A DNA stretch of 64,000 bases, taken from contig CAZTYE010000010.1 in assembly GCA_964617645.1 (NCBI GenBank), positions 1-64,000 of the forward strand, given 5' to 3'. A program made the translations under genes and the position numbers. This DNA is from JADJGC01 sp964617645. GTDB taxonomy: Bacteria; Zixibacteria; MSB-5A5; CAIYYT01. Positions 8,801-17,600 of the stretch are shown here, piece by piece. The first letter of the stretch is position 1, and every line of letters starts with the position of its first letter. Below the pieces are notes generated by a model. The model did no database searches and was not told where the DNA came from. It worked only from the letters and a program-made list of their open reading frames with translations.

Positions 8801-9456
8801 ATCACCGCTCCGGTCTTGGCATCGACGAAATATTCCCAGCGACCCATCGGCGTATCGGACAAGAGGAACAATCGGTAAGCCAGATAGGTCTGCCCTTCCC
8901 ACGGAAAAACAACGAGTTCGGCGTCGGAAGGATTGGCCGCGCCGAAAAAGCCAAGCAGGTCCGACTGCGCCGCGAGTGTCGCGCCGGCGGGAGTCAGGCT
9001 GGAAGTCACATCGAGTTCGAGTTCCGGCTCCATCGTGCCATTGATGCCGCGCAGAACGCCATCGACCGAGACATGCGCCACGAGATCGGCGCCTATGACC
9101 CGGAGACCCCGGTAATATTGGTCGATGCGCAGATGCTGCGCGCCGTTCTCTTCGACGTTCAACTGCCGGACGCGCAGTTCGCTTGCCGGATCGACGATCC
9201 GGAATGCGCCGCGATTCTGTTCGAGGAAACCGACGACGATCGCCATCGGATCACCGTTCGTGCCGCGGGCCAACTCGCCGGCAACAAACGTCGGCACACC
9301 GCGATCATCCTGATGATAAAGACTGACCTGAGAATTGTAACGCAGCCGATTCGGTCCGAAGCGGGCATCATCCGATGCCGCCCATGCCGTCAGCGAAAAC
9401 AAAAACAGCCCCACGATTACGAGGGAAACGTACGCACGCAGTGATCGAGATGACAT
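5899..9456 (-). CDS. secreted M4 (thermolysin-like) metallopeptidase with Ig-like repeats and dockerins
   Basis: This roughly 1185-residue exported enzyme starts at the ATG at 9456 (GGAGGAG just upstream) with a signal peptide ending near LTAWA. An FTP/PepSY-type propeptide is followed by the M4 catalytic domain, with zinc motif HEWGH near residue 380 and the glutamate helix NESFSDMMG about 20 residues later. Next come a jelly-roll-like region and three He_PIG-type Ig repeats (motif GTGLTLSSTGLISGTPT and variants). The C-terminus is a pair of dockerin-type repeats (SIADAVYMINYIFSGG, SIADAVYMIEFIFNGG). It should be a zinc endopeptidase working outside the cell. The dockerins suggest docking to a cohesin; a cohesin-like lipoprotein is encoded in the divergent operon. 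Confidence 0.9.
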   Translation of the reverse strand: MSSRSLRAYVSLVIVGLFLFSLTAWAASDDARFGPNRLRYNSQVSLYHQDDRGVPTFVAGELARGTNGDPMAIVVGFLEQNRGAFRIVDPASELRVRQLNVEENGAQHLRIDQYYRGLRVIGADLVAHVSVDGVLRGINGTMEPELELDVTSSLTPAGATLAAQSDLLGFFGAANPSDAELVVFPWEGQTYLAYRLFLLSDTPMGRWEYFVDAKTGAVIFKANRIMDTDAIGTGVGVMGTTRDHIDVDFTGSTYQMRNNTRQLTNNPHGHNGQMPAGNYLQTNIASSTLPGSIATDPDNNWNAGGSQAAAVDGQVYSALFYDWLLAALNRNGYTNTGATMLTVVNYSGEGNNNAYWDGSRIVVWSAGSGWRSLAGCPDVIAHEWGHAVTEYGGNMIYQKESGALNESFSDMMGAAFEFAHPTYDTPDWLMGENGQIGGTGFRDMANPHAKGDPDFYGTTDPYWIDVVNCTPSSFNDWCGVHTNSGVGNKWYYLLSDGGTHHSITVTGIGYENALKVAYRANMLYWTSSITYYNAALATVTAADDLDPSGAWATQVAKAWNAVGVTIPLASLEFAYPGGVPTMLTPNQPTNFSVLVTGKLGGVPLNNTGRLHYRIDAGSWVDIPMTLVGTNSYTATLPSVNCQSQVDFYVSAEETSNGVFTDPSPTSPFAAIGAVGSTTTFADNFEANLGWTTSSTATAGLWARGLPQGGGDRGDPASDYDGSGQCFLTDPNDGDTDIDGGTTNLLSPTFDLSAGDARISYARWYSNTFGAEPGADQMNIYISNNNGSSWTLVEQVGPTTQNDGGWIVNSFFVSDFVAPTAQVKMKFEASDLAGGSVVEAGIDDFKIVRFDCATNLLTITTNDLPDWTEGMAFSQQLEAINGSGQLTWIDFNGGLDGTGLTLSSTGLISGTPTVAGAISLIARVTDEAPAADVQNFDFVINPSLMITTTTLPEWTVNRPYSQQMLSTGGTGLKVWTDRDNNLVGTGLTVAVNGRVQGTPTATGTHAFTARVSDQIGANGDQGLSVKVNAAIDITTTSLPDATEGSAYSQNLLAVDGTGSRVWSDKNNNLAGSGLTLSTAGMISGTPTSALTINLTARVVDAAGSADEQPLTLVIKPPYICGDADGSQGTSIADAVYMINYIFSGGPAPVPLAAADCDCSGAVSIADAVYMIEFIFNGGPAPCANCP

Positions 9457-9534
9457 GACTCCTCCAATGGACGCCAATTGGAAAGACCTAAGTTGATGCC
9501 GTAAGCCCGGCAGTAGATTCGCTTAACCACGTTC

Positions 9535-9562
9535 TATATAAAGGATTTAACGAATTCGTCAA
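9535..9562 (-). promoter_or_regulatory. promoter of the M4 peptidase gene
   Basis: On the minus strand TTGACG (9562-9557) and TATATA (9540-9535) are 16 bp apart, leaving a leader of about 70 bases before the ATG at 9456. Confidence 0.55.
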
Positions 9563-9728
9563 CGGTTATTTGCTGATCGCCGAAGACAGTCGCGCTGTCA
9601 GTTTAATGTTGCACCGATCAAATCAACTGGCTATTCTTGCGTCATCCCGGTCATCCCTACCGATGCTCATGGATCCGAGACCCAGGGTAGGGCTGAAGCG
9701 CTGAAATCACAATTCCATAGGGAGTTTT

Positions 9729-11018
9729 ATGAGGATAAAATCGACCGCAGTGGTTGTTGCCCTGCTTTTGCTTCCGTTCCTGTTCGGCGGTTGCAGCCAG
9801 AGTCATCTCCAGCAGGGCGAGCAGGCTTTGGCAAAGCAGAACTACCAACAAGCGCTGGACTACCTGAAAATCGCGCTGCAGGAGAAACCCGGCGATGCCC
9901 GCATCATGAGCGCGCTCGGCCGGGCCTACTACCATCAGGGCAACACGGCGGAGGCCGATAAACTGATCACCGCAGCGCACCAGGCGCGACCGAACGATCC
10001 GGTGGCCACTTTGTATCGCGGCATGATCGCCGAGTCGAACAACGATTTCGCGAGCGCCGAAAAGTTCTACCGTTTCTATCTCGAGAACAACCGGAACACG
10101 AAAGCGACGGAACCGATTCGCGGTCGTTTGCTTTTCGTCCAAAACGAGAATCTCCGCCGGCAAGTCGCCGACGCCGTCAAGCAGGAAAAGCAGATCGGCG
10201 CCGAAACTCCCGACCCCAGAACGATCGGAGTCCTGCCGTTCGCCGTGCACAAGAGTGCCGACGAGACCTCTCGATCGCTGGCCGCCGGACTGCAGGCTAT
10301 CACTTGGTACGACCTGTCCGCGGTCAAGGAACTTCAGCTTGTCGAGCGTCAGCAGTTCCAGTATCTGGTCAAGGAGTTGCAGTTAGCCGAGAAGGGATTC
10401 GTCGCCAACGGTTCCGAACCGCGGCTTGGCAAACTCGTGCGCGCCGGCAAGTTGGTTAACGGCAGCGTTGACAAACCCTCCGACAACAGCGTCTCGCTCA
10501 GTTCGGCGCTCGTCAACACCAGCGCCGAGTCCTACATGCCGACCTTCAGCAAAGACGACGATCTCAAACGGATCATGCGTCTGCAGAAAGAAATGGTGCT
10601 TTCGGTGCTCGATAGCCTCGGCATTGAGATGAAAGGCAGCCGCCGGCAGGCGCTGAAAAAACCGCAGACCGAAAACTACGAGGCCTTTCTCGCATTTTGT
10701 CAGGGAATCGAACTACATGATCGCGGCGAATTCGACAAAGCTAAAGCGAGTTTCGAACGCGCCGAGCGGCTTGATCCCAATTTCGGCCTCGCCGGCCAAC
10801 TCGCCGATGAATCGGGCTTGATCGACGCGAATTCCGGCCCCTTGAGTTCATTCTCCGTCGGCGTGATTCCGACCTTGAATTTCGACTTCGCGCAAACCCA
10901 ATTCGATCCGACCGGCGACATCAACACGATCTCCGCTCCAACCACCGATCCGCGCGTGCAGGATACGCCGCAGCAGATCAACAACGGCAGCGCCACGGTT
11001 TCCGGATCGATTCGTTAG
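9729..11018 (+). CDS. TPR lipoprotein with CsgG-like domain
   Basis: This 429-residue lipoprotein has a signal peptide with lipobox LFGGC (Cys near residue 22). TPR-like helices (about 28-140; QQGEQALAKQNYQQALDYLK) are followed by a CsgG/TolB-like alpha/beta region (about 160-300; GVLPFAVHKSADE, LQLVERQQFQYL) and a further TPR near 310-345 (EFDKAKASFERAERLDPN). CsgG-type lipoproteins sit at the outer membrane and form or assist export pores. It opens a three-gene operon (12-bp and 8-bp spacers) with an outer-membrane barrel and a cohesin-like lipoprotein. Pore formation is not shown by the sequence. A Shine-Dalgarno-like GGGAG precedes the ATG. Confidence 0.75.
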   Translation: MRIKSTAVVVALLLLPFLFGGCSQSHLQQGEQALAKQNYQQALDYLKIALQEKPGDARIMSALGRAYYHQGNTAEADKLITAAHQARPNDPVATLYRGMIAESNNDFASAEKFYRFYLENNRNTKATEPIRGRLLFVQNENLRRQVADAVKQEKQIGAETPDPRTIGVLPFAVHKSADETSRSLAAGLQAITWYDLSAVKELQLVERQQFQYLVKELQLAEKGFVANGSEPRLGKLVRAGKLVNGSVDKPSDNSVSLSSALVNTSAESYMPTFSKDDDLKRIMRLQKEMVLSVLDSLGIEMKGSRRQALKKPQTENYEAFLAFCQGIELHDRGEFDKAKASFERAERLDPNFGLAGQLADESGLIDANSGPLSSFSVGVIPTLNFDFAQTQFDPTGDINTISAPTTDPRVQDTPQQINNGSATVSGSIR

Positions 11019-11030
11019 GAGAAGCCTGAA

Positions 11031-12188
11031 ATGAAACAAAAAATGATGTTCGCGTTACTCTTGGGGCTTCTTCTGGTGGCGATTGCTGCAACCGCAACGG
11101 CAGAATCGCGCGAGACGACGCGCGCCACCGTCTATTTCCTCGTCAACAACTGGAAAACAAAATCCGAAATCGTTCCCGAAGACAAACTTAATCAGAGCGT
11201 GTTCGGCCTTTTGGCCAACTACGTTCCCAATGATCGTTTCAATCTCCAAATCGACGGCCGGCTTTCGTCGTCGAAGCTGAAACCGGAAGACAACTCGATT
11301 GGTGAGCTGAAACAGTCATCGCTCAACGACACCCGCATCGCCGCCACCTATTCCACTCCCAGCGGCGTGGCCAGCCTGACGGCGCTCGCGAATCTCCCTA
11401 CCGGCAAGACGAAGCTCGATTTCGAGCACTACACACTTTCGCAATTAGTCGCCGATAACTCGCGCAAATACGTTACCCGGCGTTTCGGCCAGGGATTGGA
11501 TCTGGGCGTCGAGGGCCTTTTTCATCCCGGTAGCGCCAAGGTCCGACCGTTCATTGGTGGCGGCTATCTGCTCCGCGGCAAGTATCAGGTTCGCGAGACG
11601 GATTCCGAGAAGTACAAATTCGGCGATGAGATTTCCGGCCGCGCCGGTTTCGACTACAACGGCGTTCCGGTCTACTTTACCGCCGATGGCATCGTGATCT
11701 TCTACCTCAAGGACAAGATTGGCGACCAGGAAGTCTATCAGTCCGGGCCGACAACGATTATCCGCGCCCAGATCGGCTACGAGCAGCGATTCTCCCTCTA
11801 TGGCGGCCTGCTAACACTGATGCGCGGCAAAGCCAAGGTCCGGGGCGAGGGCAACGAAGAAAAACTCACGGATGAAGCATCCAAGTCCGGGCGCAACGAA
11901 CTGCTCATTTACGCCGGCGGCGGCTATCCGCTGAACGAAAAACTTCGTTTGACGGGACGGCTCGAACTTCAGTCGTTTAGCGAAAACGACTATCAAGACA
12001 CCGATCTGTTGCACCGTCCGAAGTCGAATTACTTCGGCATCGGTGGCGGTCTCGTGTTCGCGTTGACGCCGCAGCTATACACCACCGGCTCGGTGACATT
12101 CTACTCGGGCAAGGTTGAACTTGCGCCCGAAGACCTCGATCTCTCCGGTCTTGGACTGATTCTGGCCCTAACCCTGCGCGTGGAGTGA
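11031..12188 (+). CDS. outer-membrane beta-barrel protein
   Basis: This 385-residue protein has signal peptide MKQKMMFALLLGLLLVA and cleavage near TATA. The remainder alternates polar and hydrophobic residues in strand-length blocks separated by Gly/Asn/Asp turns, and the final strand reads LGLILALTLRVE, as expected for a transmembrane beta-barrel of about 16 strands. It is the middle gene of the operon 9729-13711. It may be a porin-like channel, or the barrel partner of the CsgG-like and cohesin lipoproteins. I recognise no specific family. Confidence 0.65.
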   Translation: MKQKMMFALLLGLLLVAIAATATAESRETTRATVYFLVNNWKTKSEIVPEDKLNQSVFGLLANYVPNDRFNLQIDGRLSSSKLKPEDNSIGELKQSSLNDTRIAATYSTPSGVASLTALANLPTGKTKLDFEHYTLSQLVADNSRKYVTRRFGQGLDLGVEGLFHPGSAKVRPFIGGGYLLRGKYQVRETDSEKYKFGDEISGRAGFDYNGVPVYFTADGIVIFYLKDKIGDQEVYQSGPTTIIRAQIGYEQRFSLYGGLLTLMRGKAKVRGEGNEEKLTDEASKSGRNELLIYAGGGYPLNEKLRLTGRLELQSFSENDYQDTDLLHRPKSNYFGIGGGLVFALTPQLYTTGSVTFYSGKVELAPEDLDLSGLGLILALTLRVE

Positions 12189-12196
12189 GGTGAAGG

Positions 12197-13711
12197 ATGA
12201 ATAAACTACTGAATACACTCTGCGCCCTGCTGCTTATCGCCTCGGTCTGTTTGACGAACGGTTGTGGCGACAAGGCCGGCGATTCGCCGCGTACGGACGC
12301 AGCAATTCAAATCAGCGTGATGAAAACCTCGCTGGCCCAGTTCGTCACCGCTGTTAACCTGCGCGTCATCGCCGACGAGACTGAGGTTTTCGATGATAAC
12401 ACAACCGTTATCAACGGCGAGTTCTCGTTCGGCACGATCACGGTGCCGGTCGGTGCCGTGACTTTCATCGCCTCGGCTTACGGCACGGTCGGTGAGGTGC
12501 CCAATCAACTCCTCTACTCGGCGACGCGCACCGTCGAAGTCGTCGCCGGCGGGAATGTCATCGTCGAGCTGCAACTTACTCCCGTACCGCCCATGGTGCG
12601 ATTGTCGCCCTACTTTGTGCAGACAACGGCCGGTGAAGCGCTCACGTCCAAGGTCGAAGTCTGGAACATCGCCAAGTTGCGGCAGGCGGCGCTCGGAATC
12701 GTCTACGATTCCGCATTGCTCGAGTTTGTCAGCGCGACGCCCGCGAACAATCAGTGGGGCGAGTTGGCGCTCTCCGTCGACGGCATCCCCGGCGCGTTGT
12801 TCATCGACGTCGAGCGCTCGTCCAATTCCGATCTCGTCCCCGCCGGAATTCACGAGATTATCAATTTGAGCTTCACGACTCGCAAGGCCGGCGATGCCGC
12901 CATCCTGCTGGTCGCCACCGAACTCAATGACGACGCCGGACCGATTCAGGAAACGGATGTCGTGGTCGTCGATTTCCAAACCGTCGAGATCACCGGCAAT
13001 CCAATCAATCAGGGCACGCTCACGGGTTTCGTGACGGAAGCGCTCGACGGCCTGCCGCTGGTTGGCGCCTCCGTCAGCGTTACCGGCGCGGCGAGCCGCC
13101 AGACCACGACCGACGCTAATGGGCAGTATTCCTTCACGAACCTGCCCTTCGGCGTCTACGAACTCAGTATCCTGTCAAGCGGCTATGTGACTTCGACGCG
13201 AACCGTCAATCACAATGCCGCCTTGACGACCGAGAACGCCACTCTGACTTTGGTTCTGCAGCAGGGGCAGTTTCGCATCATCTTGTCCTGGGATGAAACC
13301 CCGGCGGATCTCGATAGCCACCTGTGGACGACCCTCGGCGAAATCCTCTACGAAATCTATTGGAGCAATCAAGGATCAGCGGAGACCGAGCCGTTTATCT
13401 TCCTCGATGATGACGACACCGACGGCCGCGGGCCGGAGACGATAACGATAATGCAATTGCGCTCGTTGTGTCAATTCGCCGTCTACAACTACTCAAATGA
13501 GGCCTTACTGACACAGTCGAATGCCCGCGTCGAAGTCTACGACGCCGGCGGTCTCATCGTCAGCTATCCGGTTCCCACCATCGGCGCCGGCCGGTGGTGG
13601 TATGTCTTCGATCTCACCGCAAACGGAACGGTGGTTCCGAAGAATGAGATCTCCGACAACCAGCCCGGCGGCATTCCGCTGCAGCCGAAGGCAAAAGCCG
13701 TCAAGAAGTAG
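12197..13711 (+). CDS. surface lipoprotein with cohesin-like and YfaP/DUF2135-like domains
   Basis: This 504-residue lipoprotein has lipobox LTNGC (Cys near 23). Residues about 132-265 look like a cohesin: a strand pattern around TAGEALTSKVEVWNIAKLR, then GIVYDSALLEFVSATP, then GIHEIINLSFTTRKAG. Residues about 270-350 form a carboxypeptidase-regulatory-like domain (GASVSVTG, TTTDANGQYSFTNLPFG). Residues about 355-490 resemble DUF2135/YfaP (LSWDETPADLDSHLW). Cohesins bind dockerins, and dockerin-bearing proteins are encoded at 5899, 16771 and 37030. Display outside the outer membrane and dockerin binding are inference. Last gene of its operon, followed by a terminator. Confidence 0.75.
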   Translation: MNKLLNTLCALLLIASVCLTNGCGDKAGDSPRTDAAIQISVMKTSLAQFVTAVNLRVIADETEVFDDNTTVINGEFSFGTITVPVGAVTFIASAYGTVGEVPNQLLYSATRTVEVVAGGNVIVELQLTPVPPMVRLSPYFVQTTAGEALTSKVEVWNIAKLRQAALGIVYDSALLEFVSATPANNQWGELALSVDGIPGALFIDVERSSNSDLVPAGIHEIINLSFTTRKAGDAAILLVATELNDDAGPIQETDVVVVDFQTVEITGNPINQGTLTGFVTEALDGLPLVGASVSVTGAASRQTTTDANGQYSFTNLPFGVYELSILSSGYVTSTRTVNHNAALTTENATLTLVLQQGQFRIILSWDETPADLDSHLWTTLGEILYEIYWSNQGSAETEPFIFLDDDDTDGRGPETITIMQLRSLCQFAVYNYSNEALLTQSNARVEVYDAGGLIVSYPVPTIGAGRWWYVFDLTANGTVVPKNEISDNQPGGIPLQPKAKAVKK

Positions 13712-13732
13712 ACTGATTTGGACTGTTTTGAA

Positions 13733-13762
13733 GGCGTCAGGAATACATTCTGGCGCCTTTTT
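13733..13762 (+). terminator. intrinsic terminator of the cohesin/barrel operon
   Basis: GGCGTCAG and CTGGCGCC pair as an 8-bp stem with one G-T wobble around a nine-base loop, followed by five T residues, 21 bp after the stop codon. Confidence 0.75.
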
Positions 13763-13872
13763 GTATCGGCTAAGCAAATCTCTTCTCACTCCGATATGAG
13801 AAGGGGATGGCGCACCATCTCGGCCGTTCAAGGATGATCGCCTGAGAGAACGAAGAACGAGATTTCACACGC

Positions 13873-14562
13873 ATGACCGTCGAAAATACAGAGGCCCGTA
13901 AGATCGCCGAACGCCCGCAGCTCTATGAAATGGGCTGGTTCGAAAAGCTGCTGCGGCACCTGTCATGGCATACACCGGAATGGCTCTTTCGCTATAATCA
14001 CGGCTACCTGTACACCGGCGATTGCGAAATCCCGGCGCGTCGCCACAAAGACGTCGAAATCCGGTTCTTGACCTACGACGACATTCCGCGACTGGCGGAA
14101 TACGGCTGGACCGACGAAAGCACGCGCAGCCGCCTTGATCGCGGCGATAAGTGCGTCGTTGTCCTACGCGGCGAACGTATCGTCACCGTCGATTGGGCGT
14201 CGACCAGCGCTCTTTTCATTCGCGAATCCGGCTGCGTCTTTGATACCGGAAACAACGGCTACTTGCTCTATGCCTTGCGCACCGTCCCGGAGGAACGCCT
14301 TAAAGGCTACTTCCTCGCCTGCCACAAGATGCACCGCGACCATTTCGTCGCCGCCGGCCGGCCATACGCCTGCGGATTTATCGAAGTCTGGAACGACGAG
14401 TCTCGCCGCATCCACGAACGACTCGGTTACTCCCGCGTCGGCGAGACGATCTATGCGAAAATTTTCGGCATCGGCATCTGCTACCACCGCTCATGGCCTT
14501 ACCGGATCAAACGCTTCCGCTTCAGCTTCCTCGGCCCTCCCAAGGGCATGAAATGCGAGTAA
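13873..14562 (+). CDS. GNAT-like acetyltransferase-fold protein
   Basis: This 229-residue cytosolic protein has an N-terminal helical part. From about residue 60 it has a GNAT-like order of strands: EIRFLTYDDIPRLAEYG, CVVVLRGERIVTVDW, YLLYALRTVPEERLKGYF, then ACGFIEVWNDESRRIHERLGY near the C-terminus, like the last conserved helix and strand of acetyltransferases. The usual Q/RxxGxG/A acetyl-CoA loop is not clear; RLKGYFLACHKMHRDHF occupies its place. Substrate unknown. It is a single gene with its own short spacers. Confidence 0.55.
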   Translation: MTVENTEARKIAERPQLYEMGWFEKLLRHLSWHTPEWLFRYNHGYLYTGDCEIPARRHKDVEIRFLTYDDIPRLAEYGWTDESTRSRLDRGDKCVVVLRGERIVTVDWASTSALFIRESGCVFDTGNNGYLLYALRTVPEERLKGYFLACHKMHRDHFVAAGRPYACGFIEVWNDESRRIHERLGYSRVGETIYAKIFGIGICYHRSWPYRIKRFRFSFLGPPKGMKCE

Positions 14563-14710
14563 GGGTCGAACCGGCGCATCACAATCAAATCGTCATCAAC
14601 TCGATTCGCAGGCTCCCGCAGAACTTGCAGCCAACGCTCGGCATTACCCGACTCCACTCATCCGGCGCCGAACCGCCAGTATCCGCGCTCCCGATTCAAC
14701 CACAAATTCA

Positions 14711-14738
14711 TTGACTTTTGCATCCAATACGACATACT
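14711..14738 (+). promoter_or_regulatory. promoter of the secreted 634-residue protein gene
   Basis: TTGACT (14711-14716) and CATACT (14733-14738) are 16 bp apart, about 50 bp before the ATG at 14787. Confidence 0.45.
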
Positions 14739-14786
14739 CCACTTGGAACAATTCTCGTAACCAGCCACTTCTTCCGGAGCTCGTTT

Positions 14787-16688
14787 ATGCAATTCAGTTT
14801 CCCTCTGAGGCTGGGCGCTTGCCTCCTTACACTGTTGCTCGCCATTCCTGCGACCGTTGTCTCCGCGCCCGTCATTAGCCACCAAGGATACCTGACCTCG
14901 CCCGCCGGAATCCCGCTCACCGGCAATTACTCGCTCACGTTTCGCATCTTCGACGTCGAGGCCGATGGCGCCGCTCTCTGGACTGAAATCCACCCCGCCG
15001 TCGCAGTCGACCAAGGACTTTTCATCGTTCCTCTCGGGTCGATCACGCCACTCCCCAGCAGTATCTTTGCGGGCGCTGACCGCTTCTTGAGTATCAGTGT
15101 CAACGCCGACCCGGAGATGCTGCCGCGCCGAAGAGTATCACATAGCTTCTGGGCTTGCCGTGCCGACAAAGCGCTCAATGCTGACAGTCTTGGTGGGCAC
15201 ACACCGCAGTTCTTTCTCAATTGGGCAAACTTCACCGGCGTCCCCGCCGGTTTCGCCGATGGCGTCGATGACATCGGCAGCGGCGATATCACCGCTGTCG
15301 ACGCGCTCGATCCGCTTTCGGGCGGCGGCACGACCGGCGCCCTCAAGATCGGCCTCGACAGCAACGGCATCGGGTCCGGATATATTACTGACGGCACAAT
15401 CATGAACGCCGACATCAACTCCGGCGCGGCGATTTCCACTACGAAGATTTCCGGAACCGCTATGAACTTGTCGTCCGCGCAGGCTGCCACCGGCGCCAAG
15501 TCCTTCGACGGCGAATTCTATATTGCTGACAGCATCTTGCACGCCAATCCCAGCGGCATTGTCATCGGCACCACCAGTTTCAACCCATCGAGCACCTATC
15601 TTGTGAATCTGAATCGAACCTATTCGGTTGCCGCTTCCCGCTATGGCCTCTACTGCGACATGGACAACTATTCAACCGGCGCCGTCTATGGCCTGAGGTC
15701 TCGCGCCTCCGGCACCACGGCCGGCGCTGCAAATTCTGGCGACGTATATGCCGTCTACGGCACCGCTATCTCTGACGGCGAAAATCGCTACGCCGGCTAT
15801 TTCACCAGCCGCTCGCGGACCACGACACTTGCGACCGGAACAACAACCGGAATCTATGCTGAAGCCCAATATGGCGGATCCGGAAAGGGCGGCGAATTCA
15901 TCGTCTCCGATGTCGATGTTGCTTGGGGCCTTCATGTCAATGTCAGCGGTAATGGCGACGGCACCGGTATTCACACCACTGTCGAAGACAACACTCTGAC
16001 TGTGTCCGCTGTCGGCTGCAACAACTTCGTCCTCAACAATGCCGGGACGGCTTATGGCGTCTCCGGCACGGTGGGCAACAACGCTTCGACCGGCTATGCC
16101 GTTTACGGCTTTGCTTACGGCAATAGCACCAACTGGGCGGGTTACTTTGCCGGCGATGTCAATGTCACCGGAAACATATTCATGCCGGCCAAAATCACAC
16201 GCATCGATCACCCGACCGACCCGGAGAACCAGAATCTCCAACTGGCCGGCGTCGATGCACCCGAGCTTTTGGTCACTCACTCCGGCAACGTCACTACAGA
16301 TGCAGCCGGCGAAGCGCGCGTCGCGTTGCCCGATTACTTTGCTCTGATTGCCGGCGATTTCCGCTACAACCTCACTGTCATCGGCCAATTTGCGCAGGCG
16401 ATTATCAGCGAAGAAGTCAGCGGCGGCGCATTCACAATCAAGACCGACAAGCCAAATGTCAAGGTCTCGTGGACCGTGACCGGCGCGCGGCTCGACGGCT
16501 TCGCCAAGTCAAGACCACTTGTGAACGTCGTCGCGAAACCGAAGGAGCACCGCGGGATGTACCTTCACCCTGAAGCCTTCGGACAGCCGATCGAGCGCGG
16601 CGTCAATTACCTGATCCAGCAAGATGTCGAGCGAAAGCGGCCGGCCAATCATCCGCGCTCAAACGCCGAAACCGAGCCGACGGAGTGA
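14787..16688 (+). CDS. secreted repeat-rich structural protein
   Basis: This roughly 633-residue protein is started at ATG 14787 because GGAG lies eight bases upstream and the next residues form a signal peptide (LGACLLTLLLAIPATVVSA). The N-terminal part (QGYLTSPAGIPLTGNYSLTFRIF) is the domain common at the start of large secreted FCB proteins. The middle holds Gly/Ser/Thr-rich, fibre-like strand repeats (for example YGVSGTVGNNASTGYAVYGF, GNSTNWAGYFAGDVNVTGN). The C-terminal part resembles an autoprocessing-like or stalk domain, though no intramolecular-chaperone catalytic motif is seen. Probably cell-surface or extracellular; role unknown. Confidence 0.6.
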   Translation: MQFSFPLRLGACLLTLLLAIPATVVSAPVISHQGYLTSPAGIPLTGNYSLTFRIFDVEADGAALWTEIHPAVAVDQGLFIVPLGSITPLPSSIFAGADRFLSISVNADPEMLPRRRVSHSFWACRADKALNADSLGGHTPQFFLNWANFTGVPAGFADGVDDIGSGDITAVDALDPLSGGGTTGALKIGLDSNGIGSGYITDGTIMNADINSGAAISTTKISGTAMNLSSAQAATGAKSFDGEFYIADSILHANPSGIVIGTTSFNPSSTYLVNLNRTYSVAASRYGLYCDMDNYSTGAVYGLRSRASGTTAGAANSGDVYAVYGTAISDGENRYAGYFTSRSRTTTLATGTTTGIYAEAQYGGSGKGGEFIVSDVDVAWGLHVNVSGNGDGTGIHTTVEDNTLTVSAVGCNNFVLNNAGTAYGVSGTVGNNASTGYAVYGFAYGNSTNWAGYFAGDVNVTGNIFMPAKITRIDHPTDPENQNLQLAGVDAPELLVTHSGNVTTDAAGEARVALPDYFALIAGDFRYNLTVIGQFAQAIISEEVSGGAFTIKTDKPNVKVSWTVTGARLDGFAKSRPLVNVVAKPKEHRGMYLHPEAFGQPIERGVNYLIQQDVERKRPANHPRSNAETEPTE

Positions 16689-16770
16689 TCGAAAATGTCG
16701 TTTCACGCAAGAAACGCTTGCTTTTTCGCGATAATGCACTATTCTGCTCTCTAATCGCAGGAGACTTGCT

Positions 16771-17403
16771 ATGAGACTACTTTTCTCGCTGATACTTGCT
16801 TTGCTGTTGGTCGCCGCAACCGCGATTGATTCTCTTGCCGCCAAGTCCGACACTAAGGCAAAGGCGAAGAAATCGACGACGGTGGAGGCGCCGAAAACAC
16901 CGTCCGTTCCCACTGTTATTCCGATGCCGGCAAATTCGGCTGTGACCGGCACCGCCGCCAATCTTGCGCCGACATCCGGAGATGCCACGACGCCAACCTC
17001 CGTGCCGTCTCAGCTTCAAACCTCGCCATTGACGGGCGAACAGATCAACTGGGATGTCATCGCCTCAGGCGGTGGTTCGATGTCGTCGGCGAACTTCAAG
17101 CTTGACGGTACACTCGGACAGACTGTCGCCGGGCCGTCGACGTCCACCAATTTCCAGTTGAACAGCGGCTATTGGCAGAATTTTGCGGCCGCTTATCTTT
17201 GTGGTGATGTCGACGACAACGGTCGCGTCGACATCGGTGATGCCGTCTTCTTGGTGAACTACATCTTCGCCGGTGGCGCCGCTCCTGATCCGCCGGAGTC
17301 CGGTGACAACGACTGCAACGCCCGCATCGACATCGGCGATGCCGTCTACTTGATCAACTACATCTTTGCCGGCGGCGCCGCTCCTTGCGCGGCCTGCCCG
17401 TAG
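16771..17403 (+). CDS. secreted protein with two dockerin-type repeats
   Basis: This 210-residue protein has a signal peptide and then a Lys/Ala/Pro/Thr-rich linker. A short strand-rich segment (SSANFKLDGTLGQTVAGPST, FQLNSGYW) is often found in Zixibacteria-type exported proteins. Two dockerin-type repeats (RVDIGDAVFLVNYIFAGG, RIDIGDAVYLINYIFAGG) end with a CAACP tail. Asp/Asn residues in the loops fit calcium binding. With no catalytic domain it could be an adaptor or a structural cargo for a cohesin. ATG 16771 follows AGGAG. Confidence 0.75.
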   Translation: MRLLFSLILALLLVAATAIDSLAAKSDTKAKAKKSTTVEAPKTPSVPTVIPMPANSAVTGTAANLAPTSGDATTPTSVPSQLQTSPLTGEQINWDVIASGGGSMSSANFKLDGTLGQTVAGPSTSTNFQLNSGYWQNFAAAYLCGDVDDNGRVDIGDAVFLVNYIFAGGAAPDPPESGDNDCNARIDIGDAVYLINYIFAGGAAPCAACP

Positions 17404-17425
17404 TCTATCTTGATTCACAATTGTC

Positions 17426-17455
17426 GGGGCCGCGACGCAATTCGCGGCCCCTTTT
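17426..17455 (+). terminator. intrinsic terminator after the dockerin gene
   Basis: GGGGCCGCGA and TCGCGGCCCC form a 10-bp stem with a six-base loop followed by four T residues. Confidence 0.8.
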
Positions 17456-17535
17456 CCTATCCGGTCTGCGCCTCGCCCCGCAAACACTTGCCGGCCAATA
17501 ACGTAAAAAAATATACACCGAACGCCGCACTACCC

Positions 17536-17563
17536 TTGACAGCGGTTGCCGGAAACGTATATT
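17536..17563 (+). promoter_or_regulatory. promoter of the rplM operon
   Basis: A consensus TTGACA (17536-17541) and TATATT (17558-17563) are 16 bp apart, 37 bp before the GTG start of rplM. Confidence 0.75.
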
Positions 17564-17600
17564 ACGGGTCTTGTTTGTTGATGAGATTGAGGAGTTGTAG

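Noticed and set aside
10563..11018. Possible amyloid repeats making the operon a true curli system
   Set aside because: No CsgA/CsgB-type repeats are present; only the CsgG-like domain is shared.
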